Positions 48,272 through 58,103 of a DNA stretch of 64,000 nucleotides are shown in pieces. How positions within the stretch are numbered: the stretch's first letter is position 1; the number at the start of each line of letters is the position of its first letter. Under the pieces are notes generated by a model, which worked only from the letters and a program-made list of their open reading frames with translations, was not told the DNA's origin and made no database searches. This stretch comes from Rheinheimera aquimaris (GTDB taxonomy: Bacteria; Pseudomonadota; Gammaproteobacteria; Enterobacterales; Alteromonadaceae). The stretch lies in NCBI RefSeq assembly GCF_020531985.1, contig NZ_JAJAVQ010000003.1, positions 310,001 through 374,000 of the forward strand, written 5' to 3'. The translations under genes and the position numbers were made by a program.

Positions 48272-49018
48272 ATGTTAGCCTTAGTCGGTGCCATTGTTAT
48301 TGGTGTAAGCCTGGGCCTGTTTGGTTCCGGTGGCTCTATTCTTACTGTACCTGTACTGCTGTATTTACTGCATATGCCAGCACAGCTGGCGATCGCCTCG
48401 TCATTACTGATTGTCGCTGGCATCAGTTTATTCGGTTCAGTGCGTAACGGTTTGCAGCGGCTGATCAGTTGGCGCCACGTGCTGTGGTTTGGGGTGCCGG
48501 GTATGCTGGGTACCTATGGCGGAGCCTGGCTTGGCACACTGGTGGACGCCCGCTGGCAACTGTTGGTATTTGCACTTTTGATGTTGGTTGCTGCGGTGAT
48601 GATGTGGCGCAGCAAAATAGGCGAGCACAGCAGCAAAGCTTTTAAGCCCATAAAAATAGTTATCGATGGCTTGCTGGTTGGGTTAATAACCGGTTTTGTC
48701 GGCGTTGGCGGCGGCTTTTTAATTGTACCGGCACTGGTGTTACTGGGTGGGTTAAGTATGCCGGTTGGCGTGGCCACCAGCCTGGTCATTATTGCGATGA
48801 AATCTTTTGTCGGCTTTGGTAAATACTACTGGGTGATGGCGGCACAAGGTGCGGTATTTGACTGGCGCAGTATAGGCCTGATGATTATCGCCGGCATTAT
48901 TGGCAGTTTCGTGGGTTCGGCACTGGGTAAACGTTTGCCCAAACAACAGTTGCAGCGCGCCTTTGCGGTGTTTTTAGCCATTATGGCCGCTGTCGTCATT
49001 TATCAGTCTGTACTTTAA
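48272..49018 (+). CDS. TauE/SafE-family sulfite/anion exporter
   Basis: 248-residue membrane protein with seven or eight helices and the family repeats LGLFGSGGSILTVPVL and FVGVGGGFLIVPALVLLGG. Members export sulfite or sulfonates; here probably the sulfite made by the divergent persulfide dioxygenase. Confidence 0.9.
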   Translation: MLALVGAIVIGVSLGLFGSGGSILTVPVLLYLLHMPAQLAIASSLLIVAGISLFGSVRNGLQRLISWRHVLWFGVPGMLGTYGGAWLGTLVDARWQLLVFALLMLVAAVMMWRSKIGEHSSKAFKPIKIVIDGLLVGLITGFVGVGGGFLIVPALVLLGGLSMPVGVATSLVIIAMKSFVGFGKYYWVMAAQGAVFDWRSIGLMIIAGIIGSFVGSALGKRLPKQQLQRAFAVFLAIMAAVVIYQSVL

Positions 49019-49039
49019 ACATCAGCACAGGAGCTTGAT

Positions 49040-49441
49040 ATGAAAACATCGCAACAATTAATCGCAGAGGCTAAAGCCGTAATACAGGAAATCAGCGTAG
49101 CGCAGCTGCAGCAGGTGCTGCAGCAAGACAGCGAGGCGGTACTGATTGATGTACGTGAAAGCAGCGAATTTCAACAGCAACATATTTTGGGTTCGGTAAA
49201 TTACCCGCGTGGCGTACTGGAGATGACTATTCATAATCACCCCAAAGTCGCCGCTGCCGGCTGTGAGCCTGCTATAGCACTGAAGCAACTGGCCACACAG
49301 CCTGTTTACCTGATTTGCCGCTCGGGGGGGCGCAGTGCACTGGCGGCCGAATCGCTGCAGCGTATGGGTTTTGCCAAAGTGTACTCGGTGGCAGGTGGCA
49401 TGCAAGCCTGGCTTGATGCCGCTTTACCGGTTAAACACTAA
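49040..49441 (+). CDS. Rhodanese-like sulfurtransferase
   Basis: 133 residues, single rhodanese domain with active-site loop CRSGGR (LICRSGGRSALAAE). Likely moves sulfane sulfur between thiols within the persulfide module. 21 bases after tauE and 12 bases before the first YeeE/YedE gene. Confidence 0.92.
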   Translation: MKTSQQLIAEAKAVIQEISVAQLQQVLQQDSEAVLIDVRESSEFQQQHILGSVNYPRGVLEMTIHNHPKVAAAGCEPAIALKQLATQPVYLICRSGGRSALAAESLQRMGFAKVYSVAGGMQAWLDAALPVKH

Positions 49442-49453
49442 ACCGGAGGTAAT

Positions 49454-49858
49454 ATGGAAAACTTTACGCCAGTATCCGCATTAATCGGCGGCGCGCTAAT
49501 TGGCCTTGGTGCTTTGCTGCTGTATATGTTCAGTGGCCGTATTGCCGGTATTTCCGGCATAGCAAGCAATACGCTGTTCAACCGCGATGGCCGCAGCTGG
49601 CGTCTGGCATTTGTTGCCGGCATTCTAATTGGCCCTTTGCTGGTTGGCTTAGTGAGCAGTAATTTTAACTACAGCACCCCCGAGTTTAACTGGCAGCTTA
49701 TTGTCGGCGGCTTACTGGTAGGTATTGGCACCGGCTGGGGCAGTGGCTGCACGTCAGGCCACGGTATTTGTGGTATCAGCCGTTTGTCTGTCCGCTCGAT
49801 CGTTGCCACGCTGATTTTTATGCTGGCAGGCATGCTTATTGCCACCCTGTTGCACTGA
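49454..49858 (+). CDS. YeeE/YedE-family membrane protein, first half
   Basis: 134 residues, about four helices, with the thiosulfate-pathway motif [14 protein letters not shown] holding a conserved Cys. Half-size YeeE/YedE proteins pair with a second subunit; the next gene is that partner. Probable importer of thiosulfate or other sulfur species. Confidence 0.9.
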   Translation: MENFTPVSALIGGALIGLGALLLYMFSGRIAGISGIASNTLFNRDGRSWRLAFVAGILIGPLLVGLVSSNFNYSTPEFNWQLIVGGLLVGIGTGWGSGCTSGHGICGISRLSVRSIVATLIFMLAGMLIATLLH

Positions 49859-49888
49859 TTCATTCACACGGATTAGAGGACCACTACC

Positions 49889-50296
49889 ATGCCTGTGTTA
49901 ATCGCTTTAGTTGCCGGAATATTAATGTCAGCCGGCATTGCTTACTCACAAATGATCGACCCGGCAAAAGTGCTGGGGTTTCTTACGCTGAATGAACACT
50001 GGGATCCCAGCCTGATGCTGGTGATGGCCGGCGCGCTGGCTGTATATGCCAGTGGCTATTGGTTATTTGCCGGCAAACAGAAACCCTTGTTTGCAGAACA
50101 TTTTCATCTACCGTCCAAACGTGAGCTGGATAAACCCTTAGTACTTGGTTCAGCGCTGTTTGGTGCCGGTTGGGGCCTGGTTGGTTATTGCCCCGGCCCT
50201 GCACTGGCAGCACTGAGCAGCGGCAGCAGTGCCACACTGGCGTTTTTGGTGGCGATGATAGCAGGCTGGTTTATCAGCCGGCGCTGGTCAATCTGA
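49889..50296 (+). CDS. YeeE/YedE-family membrane protein, second half (DUF6691)
   Basis: 135 residues, about four helices, with the companion motif GAGWGLVGYCPGPALAALSSG. Together with the preceding gene it would form one YeeE-like channel with two Cys-containing half-repeats. Confidence 0.9.
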   Translation: MPVLIALVAGILMSAGIAYSQMIDPAKVLGFLTLNEHWDPSLMLVMAGALAVYASGYWLFAGKQKPLFAEHFHLPSKRELDKPLVLGSALFGAGWGLVGYCPGPALAALSSGSSATLAFLVAMIAGWFISRRWSI

Positions 50297-50404
50297 CCAG
50301 CTGTTGTTTCAGATCAAGCTGTTATGCGTCGTTGTAGTCGCAGCTGAACTATTGCTATGTTATGCTGAATTTATTTCGTTTAACCTGGCAGGACTATTAA
50401 CCTT

Positions 50405-51616
50405 ATGAATGGTTTTACTTCGCTGTACCTGTTTGTTGAGCGCACATTTTTCGGCACCTTAAGCCGTAAAATCGTGGGTAATATCAGTTTTCTGGCGCTG
50501 TTCTTTTTACTGGCGCTGTATATGGCCTATCCCGAAGGCGGCGCTAACGGCCACTGGTGGGCTCTGTTACTGCTTGGTATTGGCGCCTTTATTTTTACCA
50601 TCGGCTATATGCATTATCTGATTGTGCGGCCGGTAAAAGCACTGGTTAGCGCACTGCATGATACCAACCGCAAAGGCACCGATCTGAATCACCGCTTGCC
50701 GGCATTTACCTTTGATGAGTTTCGCACTTTATCAGAAGAGTACAATCAGTTTGTCAGCCAGCTGGGGGTGTTACTTAGTGACATTCACCAGCAGGCCCAT
50801 GAAACACATCAGGTGAATGAGCAGGTATCAGGAGCCGTTAACAGCACCCGTAGCCACTTGCAGGACACCGAAAAACGCAGCGGCCAGATCCGCCGCGAAA
50901 GTGATCAGGTACTGCAATATCTGGCAGACATTGTGCAGCACGGCGATGAAGTCAGTCAGGTGTCCGGCGTGGCCGTGGATAAAGCCAAGGTTGCCAGCAA
51001 CCAGATGCAACAGTTAACCGGCCAACTGTCAGGTATTGTTAAGCTGCTCGACAGTTTCGGCGCCACCATTAATGGCCTGCACAAAAACTCGGAAAATGTG
51101 CGCCAGATCCTGGTCATGGTAGAAACCTTTTCTGATCAAACCAACCTACTGGCACTGAATGCGGCAATAGAAGCGGCCCGTGCCGGCGATGCTGGCCGGG
51201 GTTTTGCTGTGGTGGCTGATGAAGTACGTACGCTGGCCGCCAAAGTAAATGACGCCACCAAACAGATATCCGGCTTTTTAAATGAGATGGAGCAGTTGGT
51301 TAGCGAAACCCGCAGCGAGTCGCAAAGCCTGAACCAGCAAGCGCAGCAGGCACAGCAGCAAATTGGCGATACCAGCACAGAGTTTGCTGTACTGCAAAAA
51401 GAGCTGCAGCAGGCGAAAACCGGTATTCAGAGTATTAACCAGACAGTGCTGGAACTGGAACAACGCTATCAGCAAACCCATCAGCATTTAAGCGCCATTG
51501 AACAAGTGACCAGTGACGCTTACAGCCAGATGTCATCTATAGATCAGGCTGCCAAAGATCTGCTGACCGGCACCGCCCGCACCCAGCAACAACTGGGCCG
51601 TTTCGCCCGTAGCTAA
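50405..51616 (+). CDS. Methyl-accepting chemotaxis protein without a large sensor domain
   Basis: 403 residues. Two membrane helices (about 25-43 and 51-75) are joined by only about 10 periplasmic residues, then a HAMP domain (about 75-130) and the signalling hairpin with tip [34 protein letters not shown] (shown in part: [17 protein letters not shown]). Lack of a periplasmic ligand domain suggests it senses membrane state or energy, or works with other receptors. Confidence 0.92.
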   Translation: MNGFTSLYLFVERTFFGTLSRKIVGNISFLALFFLLALYMAYPEGGANGHWWALLLLGIGAFIFTIGYMHYLIVRPVKALVSALHDTNRKGTDLNHRLPAFTFDEFRTLSEEYNQFVSQLGVLLSDIHQQAHETHQVNEQVSGAVNSTRSHLQDTEKRSGQIRRESDQVLQYLADIVQHGDEVSQVSGVAVDKAKVASNQMQQLTGQLSGIVKLLDSFGATINGLHKNSENVRQILVMVETFSDQTNLLALNAAIEAARAGDAGRGFAVVADEVRTLAAKVNDATKQISGFLNEMEQLVSETRSESQSLNQQAQQAQQQIGDTSTEFAVLQKELQQAKTGIQSINQTVLELEQRYQQTHQHLSAIEQVTSDAYSQMSSIDQAAKDLLTGTARTQQQLGRFARS

Positions 51617-51756
51617 ATTCGCCGCCAGCTTAGCCCTGTCTTTGTTAAGCTGGCTATATTTGCTTACAGTTGTCAGCTTGCTGCCATCTGTTGCTGTCAG
51701 TATATTCCACATTATGTGACACACTGCTCCCCGCTTTTGCCGTCAAGGATTTTGCT

Positions 51757-52833
51757 ATGTTAAAAAAACTGTCGTTCTCGCCCGTTATCATCGCCGTAAT
51801 ACTCGCAGTTGCGCTGCTGCTATGGCTGTTCAGCGGTGATAATTACAGTGCAAAACAGCAGGCTCCTGCCGAGCAGCAAGTGCCTAAAGCCGAAATTGCG
51901 GTAGTGGAAACAGAGTGGTCTGATGCTAAAGCCTATCAGGCGACACAGGTAGCTCAGGGCCAGGTAATGCCGTGGCGCAGTGTCAGCATTAAAGCACAAC
52001 AGGCAGGCACAGTTGAGGCAATACTCAAGCAGCAAGGGGAGCGCGCCAAACAGGGTGACAAGCTGATCAAACTGTCAGATGAGGGCCGCGCCGCGTCCTT
52101 AGCACAGGCTAAAGCAAACCTGGTACTGCGTAAAAGTGAGCTCGACAGTGCCCGTGCGCTTGGCAAAAACAAGTTTTTATCCGCTACTGAACTGACGCGG
52201 CTGGAAAGTGAGCTGGCCAAAGCGCAGGCTGAATTAACCGCGGCAGAGCTGGCCGTAACGCAGCGCGAGCCGGTGGCACCTTTTGACGCTATGGTCGACC
52301 GCCGTCATATCGAAATTGGGTCACTGGTGCAACCCGGTACCGAACTGATGCAACTGGTACAAATAGACAAACTGAAGGTAACCGCCCAGGTGCCGCAGCA
52401 ACATGTGTCGGCGCTGGCGCTGGGGCAACATGTTTCTCTGCGTCTGCTCGATGGCCGTAAACTCGACGGAGAACTGAGCTTTATCAGTTACGCTGCCGAT
52501 ACCGCCACCCGCAGTTTTTATATTGAAGTGACTGCCGAAAACCCGGAATTGTGGCGCATTGCCGGTGCCAGTGCCACTGTAGAAATCGCGTTGGATGCGA
52601 TACAGGCACACCATATATCGCCTGCGCTGCTAAGCCTGGATAACAGCGGCCAGTTGGGGCTGTCAGTGGTGAATGAGCAAAAGCAGGTAGAATTTTACCC
52701 GGTAACCCTGCTCAGCGCAGATAACGACGGTGCCTGGGTCAGTGGTTTGCCTGAACGGGCACAGATCATTACCCAGGGTGCCGGTTTTGTTAAGACAGGA
52801 GACACAGTACGCATCGCCGGAGCCAAAGCATGA
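51757..52833 (+). CDS. RND efflux periplasmic adaptor (MFP)
   Basis: HlyD/AcrA-type adaptor, 358 residues. N-terminal membrane anchor (about 10-27), lipoyl half-motif VSIKAQQAGTVEAIL, short coiled coil (about 110-155), second half-motif REPVAPFDAMVDRRHIEIG. ATG at 51757 with AAGGA upstream; the longer frame from 51670 is rejected. Stop overlaps the permease start (ATGA). Confidence 0.94.
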   Translation: MLKKLSFSPVIIAVILAVALLLWLFSGDNYSAKQQAPAEQQVPKAEIAVVETEWSDAKAYQATQVAQGQVMPWRSVSIKAQQAGTVEAILKQQGERAKQGDKLIKLSDEGRAASLAQAKANLVLRKSELDSARALGKNKFLSATELTRLESELAKAQAELTAAELAVTQREPVAPFDAMVDRRHIEIGSLVQPGTELMQLVQIDKLKVTAQVPQQHVSALALGQHVSLRLLDGRKLDGELSFISYAADTATRSFYIEVTAENPELWRIAGASATVEIALDAIQAHHISPALLSLDNSGQLGLSVVNEQKQVEFYPVTLLSADNDGAWVSGLPERAQIITQGAGFVKTGDTVRIAGAKA

Positions 52834-55800
52834 ATACCATTATCCAGGCGGCGATACAGCGCAGCCGTGCCAGCATTATGCTGCTGATATTTTTATTTAT
52901 TGCCGGTATCAGCGCCTATCAGTCCATCCCGAAAGAAGCCAACCCCGATGTGGCTATTCCGATGATGTATGTGTCGATGTCACTGGATGGCATCAGCCCG
53001 GAAGATGGTGAACGCTTACTGATACGGCCGATGGAGCACGAGCTGCGGTCGCTTGAAGGCATTAAGAAAATGACCTCTACCGCCAGCGAAGGCCATGCCT
53101 CGGTAATGCTGGAGTTTGATGCTGGCTTTGATGCTGATCAGGCACTGGCCGATGTACGGGTGAAAGTCGATGCCGCCCGCTCAAAATTGCCAAGCGAAGC
53201 AGAAGAGCCGGTGGTCAATGAAATAAACGTTGGTTTATTCCCGGTATTATCAGTCGGTTTATCAGGCCCGGTATCAGAAAACCAGCTGGTGTACATAGCC
53301 CGTCAGTTACAGGAAAACATCGAAGCGATACCGGAAGTACTGGAAGTCGATATCGGCGGCGACCGTGAAGATTTGCTGGAAATTGTCGTCGACCCGCAGG
53401 TGCTTGAAGGTTATGGCCTGGATTATCAGCAACTGTTTAATCTGGTATCAAACAATAACCGTCTGGTCGCTGCCGGTAGCTTAGATACCGGCGCCGGGCG
53501 CATGTCGATGAAGGTTCCCGGTGTTATTGAAGATCTGGATGATGTGTTATCAATGCCAATTAAGGTTGACGGCGATACAGTGATCACCTTCGCCGATGTG
53601 GCTACCATCAGCCGCAGTTTTAAAGATCCGCTTGGTTTTGCCCGTATTAATGGCCAGCCGGCCGTGGTGCTGGAAGTGAAAAAACGCAGCGGTGCCAATA
53701 TCATTTCCACCATTGAGCAAACCAAGGCGCTGATTGATGAAGCCAGTAGTCGGTTTCCTGAAGGTATGCATATAAATTACATCATGGATCAGTCCAAAGA
53801 AGTAAAAAGCATGCTGTCGGATCTGTTAAACAATGTACTGACCGCTGTGGTACTGGTGCTTATTCTGATCATCGCCACTATGGGTGTGCGCTCGGCGGTG
53901 CTGGTTGGTATTACCATACCCGGCGCCTTTTTTGCCGGCATTTTAATGATTGCAGCCCTGGGCTATACGATGAATATCATCGTGTTGTTCGCGCTTATTC
54001 TGGTAGCAGGTATGCTGGTAGACGGTGCCATAGTGGTCAGTGAACTGGCAGATCGGCATCTGGCAGAAGGACAAACACCAAAACAAGCCTGGGCCAACGC
54101 AGCCGGCCGTATGGCGTGGCCAATTATCGCGTCAACCGCCACGACACTGGTGGTGTTTATGCCGCTGCTGTTCTGGCCTGGCGTAGTTGGCCAATTTATG
54201 AAGTATCTGCCGGCGACAGTGATCCTGTGCCTGCTGGCATCGCTGTTTATGGCGCTGATATTCCTGCCGGTAATGGGCAGCCTGAGTAAGGCCAAAACCA
54301 CGCCGCAGGATACGCAGCAAAGCCGCGCTGGCAAAGCGTACCGCGGCTTACTTGGCCGCCTGCTGCACCGGCCGGGCTTTACCTTTATTGGTATGCTAGG
54401 TGCCATGGTGCTGATCTTTCTCGCCTACGGTAAATATAACCACGGCGTGGAGTTTTTCCCGTCAGTAGAGCCTGAGTCTGCGCAGGTCTGGGTGCGTGCC
54501 CGCGGCGATATGTCAATATACGAAAAAGACGCGCTGCTTAAGCAGGTAGAACAGCGCCTGCTGGGTTTGTCAGAAGTTAAAGCACTGTATGCCCGCTCTA
54601 TGGCAAGCAGCAGTGGCGAGTTGGCAGCAGATGTGGTCGGCACCTTGCAGTTTCAGTTTATCGACTGGTATGACAGACGCAAAGCCGCGCAGATCCTGGA
54701 TGAAATGCGCAGCCTTACGGCTGATATTCCCGGCATCATTCTGGAGTTTCGTCAGCAGGAAGAAGGCCCTTCAGGTGGTAAACCAATAGAGCTGCAGGTA
54801 AGCAGTATGGAAAGCGCGGCAACCGACAAAGCAGTCGCGAAGATCATCAGCCAAATGCAGCAACTGGGCGGCTTTGTCGATATTGAAGATGACCGCAGCC
54901 TGCCGGGTATTGAATGGCGGCTTGAAGTAGACCGGGCAGAAGCGGCCCGCTTTGGTGCTGATGTGCTGACCGTCGGCAATGCGGTACAGATGATCAGTAA
55001 CGGCCTGCTACTGGCAAAATACCGGCCGGAATATGCCAGTGATGAAGTGGATATCCGCGTACGCTTTCCACAAAGCTGGCGCTCATTGGATCAGCTGCAG
55101 CGCCTGACTATTCAGACATCACGCGGCCAGGTGCCACTGAGTAACTTTGTTGAGCTGGTGCCAGCACCTAAAACCAGCATTATTAAACGTATCGACAGCA
55201 ACCGTGCGGTAACGATAAAAGCCGACTTAGCGCCGGGCTTTCAGGTAACCGAGCGGCTAAAAGCCTTGCTGGGCAGTGATATAAAGCTGCCAGACAATGT
55301 GCATGTGAAAACCGCCGGTGAAAGTGCCGACCAGCAAGAGGCGATGACATTTCTGCTTGGCGCCTTCGCCACAGCGATCTTTCTGATGCTGATGATTTTG
55401 CTGGTGCAGTTTAACAGCTGGTATCAGACGTTACTGATCCTGTCAGCCATCATCTTTTCCACCGCAGGTGTGCTGCTGGGGTTGCTGGTAAACGGCCAGA
55501 GCTTCGGCATAGTGATGGTAGGCATGGGTATCATTGGTCTGGCCGGTATAGTGGTAAACAATAATATCGTTCTGATTGATACCTATAACCAGTTACGCGA
55601 CAGTGGTTTATCTGCGTTTGAAGCGGCACTGGAAACTGGCTGCCTACGCCTGCGACCTGTGCTATTAACATCAATCACTACCGTGCTGGGTTTAATGCCA
55701 ATGGTACTGGCAGTGAACGTTAACCTGCTTGAACCCAGCCTGGGGTTTGGTGCGCCTTCTACCCAGTGGTGGACACAGCTTTCCAGCGCTATTGCCGGCG

Positions 55801-55952
55801 GGTTAACTTTTGCAACGGTGCTGACACTGTTTTTAACGCCCTGTATGCTGGTACTGGGCGAGAAGCTGCGCCCGCGCAAGGTTAAGCCGGCTACTGCCGC
55901 TATACCAAACAGCGGCGATGATATAGCGCTGCTGCTGAAAATGCGTGCCTGA
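52830..55952 (+). CDS. RND efflux permease
   Basis: 1040-residue AcrB-type transporter: 12 membrane helices, two large periplasmic loops. TM4 has GMLVDGAIVVSELADRH, with one Asp where typical drug exporters have two (VDD), so proton coupling or substrate class may differ. No outer-membrane channel gene follows, so it must share a TolC-type protein. Four-base overlap with the adaptor gene. Confidence 0.95.
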   Translation: MNTIIQAAIQRSRASIMLLIFLFIAGISAYQSIPKEANPDVAIPMMYVSMSLDGISPEDGERLLIRPMEHELRSLEGIKKMTSTASEGHASVMLEFDAGFDADQALADVRVKVDAARSKLPSEAEEPVVNEINVGLFPVLSVGLSGPVSENQLVYIARQLQENIEAIPEVLEVDIGGDREDLLEIVVDPQVLEGYGLDYQQLFNLVSNNNRLVAAGSLDTGAGRMSMKVPGVIEDLDDVLSMPIKVDGDTVITFADVATISRSFKDPLGFARINGQPAVVLEVKKRSGANIISTIEQTKALIDEASSRFPEGMHINYIMDQSKEVKSMLSDLLNNVLTAVVLVLILIIATMGVRSAVLVGITIPGAFFAGILMIAALGYTMNIIVLFALILVAGMLVDGAIVVSELADRHLAEGQTPKQAWANAAGRMAWPIIASTATTLVVFMPLLFWPGVVGQFMKYLPATVILCLLASLFMALIFLPVMGSLSKAKTTPQDTQQSRAGKAYRGLLGRLLHRPGFTFIGMLGAMVLIFLAYGKYNHGVEFFPSVEPESAQVWVRARGDMSIYEKDALLKQVEQRLLGLSEVKALYARSMASSSGELAADVVGTLQFQFIDWYDRRKAAQILDEMRSLTADIPGIILEFRQQEEGPSGGKPIELQVSSMESAATDKAVAKIISQMQQLGGFVDIEDDRSLPGIEWRLEVDRAEAARFGADVLTVGNAVQMISNGLLLAKYRPEYASDEVDIRVRFPQSWRSLDQLQRLTIQTSRGQVPLSNFVELVPAPKTSIIKRIDSNRAVTIKADLAPGFQVTERLKALLGSDIKLPDNVHVKTAGESADQQEAMTFLLGAFATAIFLMLMILLVQFNSWYQTLLILSAIIFSTAGVLLGLLVNGQSFGIVMVGMGIIGLAGIVVNNNIVLIDTYNQLRDSGLSAFEAALETGCLRLRPVLLTSITTVLGLMPMVLAVNVNLLEPSLGFGAPSTQWWTQLSSAIAGGLTFATVLTLFLTPCMLVLGEKLRPRKVKPATAAIPNSGDDIALLLKMRA

Positions 55953-55967
55953 CGTAACCAACCGTCG

Positions 55968-57956
55968 CTAGGGTAAAGCCTGCGCCAGCTGGCAGTCATT
56001 ACAGTCGGGTGGTAATGGGTTACGGTACAGCTGCTCGCGGTACAACAAAGATGGCAGTAGTACCTGCGCCAGCGCCCTGCTCTGCTGCGTAGCAGAAACC
56101 GGCTGTGTTGACGTCGTCAACCGGCGACTAACAGGGTTGTAAACGGCATGCACGGGCGCCTGCTGCGGCCGGAGAATAGTCAGATCTTTATCCTCCATCA
56201 AAGCAAAATACTGGTCAAACTGCAGCAGGGCACGGCCCGGGCTGCTCGCATCACGACTAAAATCGCGGCCTATCAGCGGGGTTTGCGCCGAAATACCCAG
56301 CAAGGACAGCAAAGTCGGCGCCAGGTCTATCTGGCTGGCAACCGGGCTAATATTTTTGGCTTCAATATCCGGCCCCAGTATCAGTGCCGGAATATGAAAT
56401 TTCTCTACCGGCACCAGGTTATCTCCATACACCCGGTTATCATGGTCGGCAACAATCAAAAATATCGTATCCTGCCAGTATGCTGACTGCTTTGCCTGAG
56501 CAATAAACTGCCCCAGTGCGTAATCGGCATATTTGACCGCATTATTAACGGTATTTTTTGGCTGCTCGTGCAGGCTGATACGGCCATCGGGGAATTCAAA
56601 TGGCTCGTGATTCGAAGAGCTGAAAATCAGGCTGAAAAAGGGTTTGCCAGCCGCATGCATCTGCTGTAAATGCTGGTCGGCAGTACGAAACAGATCTTCG
56701 TCGCTGGCGCCCCAGCTACCGACAAAAACCGGTTTGTCGATTTTTGGCATATCAATCACTTCGTCAAAGCCATTGCCGGTAAAAAACGCGCGCATATTGT
56801 CAAAATGCGCCTCGCCACCATAGACAAAGCTGGTGTGATACCCCTGCTCTGCCAAAGCACTGCCCAGGGTGTAAAAATGCTGCTGCGCCAGAGATAGCTT
56901 CACGACACTTTGTGCCGGCGTTGGCATAAAGCCACTGACAACTGCCTCTATACCACGCACAGAGCGGGTGCCGGTGGCATACATATTTTCAAACCACCAC
57001 CCCTGTTGTTTTAGCTTTTCAAGCTCAGGCGTAACAGGCACGCCGCCGAGTGATTCAACAAAAGTGGCACCTAAACTTTCTTCCAGTACGATAACCAGAT
57101 TAAGCGGCCTGGCCCGCGGTCGTGTGGCCTGATGAAAATGCGATGTCGGATAATTTTCATCAAACTGCAACTGTTGCAGCCACGGCCAGTCGAGCGCATC
57201 GGACACGATCTGCTGACGGCTTAGCTTACCGTAAACCTCGCTGGCATTGGCTTCATGGCGCAGACTGTAAATGGCATAAAGTACCGAATAAGGTGAGCTG
57301 ATTACCAGAGAGTTAACCATGGCATCGCCGGTTACAGCAAAAAAAGCCGGGTTGGCAGGCCGGTGATCGGTAGTGGAGCGCACCATAGCAAATACTAAAC
57401 AGACCACCAGTGGCCAGCTAAGCCAAAGCGTGCGGTTGCGATAGGCGAAGGTATGGTTTTTCGCTGAGCGCAGTACCCGGTTAGACAGCACCAGTAATAC
57501 CGCTGTCAGCATTATGCCGGCTAACAGCATGGCGCGAAAACCGTGCCATAAGGTGCTAAACACTTCGCGTGGGTACTTCAGATACTCGACATACAAGCGG
57601 TTGGGCCGGATATCATATTGCAAGATAAACTGCGGCGTGGACAGCTCTATAAAAATAATCACAGTTAAGCCAAGTAAGGCCCAGCCATGACAAAAACTAC
57701 GCCAACGATTGATGTTGCCAGCCGTGGCAAGCGCCGGAGCCAGTAATACCGGCAACACCAGCCATAATCCTACAAGGATCAAGTCAGCCCTTATGCCCTG
57801 CAACAACAGAGGCAAGATATCAGCTGCAGCTGCAACCCGCTCGTACTGCCAGATAAACAGCCCCACCCGGCTGAAAGACAGAATCGCCAGCATCAACAAT
57901 GCCATCACAACTAACGGATAATAAGGGCCTGACAAGCGGTTTACAGATATTTTCAT
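55968..57956 (-). CDS. LtaS-like membrane sulfatase / phosphoglycerol transferase family protein
   Basis: 662 residues. Five N-terminal membrane helices (to about 235) and a periplasmic sulfatase-fold domain: metal site VIVLEESLGATFVESLGG, Thr nucleophile in ATGTRSVRGIEA, FVYGGEAHFDNM, SSNHEPFEFP, and VADHDNRVYGD. In Gram-negatives such proteins transfer phosphoglycerol or related groups to periplasmic glucans or lipids. The ATG at 57956 is preferred; a TTG at 57995 would fall on the proposed -10. Divergent from pap2-pmrAB with a shared PmrA-type box. Confidence 0.85.
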   Translation of the reverse strand: MKISVNRLSGPYYPLVVMALLMLAILSFSRVGLFIWQYERVAAAADILPLLLQGIRADLILVGLWLVLPVLLAPALATAGNINRWRSFCHGWALLGLTVIIFIELSTPQFILQYDIRPNRLYVEYLKYPREVFSTLWHGFRAMLLAGIMLTAVLLVLSNRVLRSAKNHTFAYRNRTLWLSWPLVVCLVFAMVRSTTDHRPANPAFFAVTGDAMVNSLVISSPYSVLYAIYSLRHEANASEVYGKLSRQQIVSDALDWPWLQQLQFDENYPTSHFHQATRPRARPLNLVIVLEESLGATFVESLGGVPVTPELEKLKQQGWWFENMYATGTRSVRGIEAVVSGFMPTPAQSVVKLSLAQQHFYTLGSALAEQGYHTSFVYGGEAHFDNMRAFFTGNGFDEVIDMPKIDKPVFVGSWGASDEDLFRTADQHLQQMHAAGKPFFSLIFSSSNHEPFEFPDGRISLHEQPKNTVNNAVKYADYALGQFIAQAKQSAYWQDTIFLIVADHDNRVYGDNLVPVEKFHIPALILGPDIEAKNISPVASQIDLAPTLLSLLGISAQTPLIGRDFSRDASSPGRALLQFDQYFALMEDKDLTILRPQQAPVHAVYNPVSRRLTTSTQPVSATQQSRALAQVLLPSLLYREQLYRNPLPPDCNDCQLAQALP

Positions 57957-57994
57957 CGCGGTACAGCAGCTTTGCAAAACAACAATTGCCGCCA

Positions 57995-58000
57995 ATGCTA
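57995..58000 (-). promoter_or_regulatory. Candidate -10 of the LtaS-like gene
   Basis: TAGCAT on the minus strand, 10 bases from the near half-site of the PmrA-type box at 58011-58027, the same distance as on the other side. Confidence 0.5.
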
Positions 58001-58010
58001 GATGTATAAG

Positions 58011-58027
58011 CTTAAGATTTTCTTAAG
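58011..58027. promoter_or_regulatory. PmrA-type box shared by the LtaS-like and PAP2-pmrAB transcripts
   Basis: CTTAAG-ATTTT-CTTAAG is an exact match to the PmrA/BasR recognition pattern (CTTAAG-N5-CTTAAG). Since CTTAAG is itself a palindrome, it can serve both directions. The plus-strand -10 CATAAT (58038-58043) and the minus-strand -10 TAGCAT (57995-58000) are each 10 bases away. Confidence 0.8.
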
Positions 58028-58037
58028 ATTGCCCAAT

Positions 58038-58043
58038 CATAAT
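58038..58043 (+). promoter_or_regulatory. -10 of the PAP2-pmrA-pmrB operon
   Basis: CATAAT, 10 bases after the second PmrA half-site; the half-site lies in the -35 position, as for PmrA-activated promoters. Confidence 0.6.
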
Positions 58044-58103
58044 AAACAGGTGTTTAAACAACCGATATTCGGCGCGCCAAAGCTGTGCAGGTAATATTTA
58101 ATT

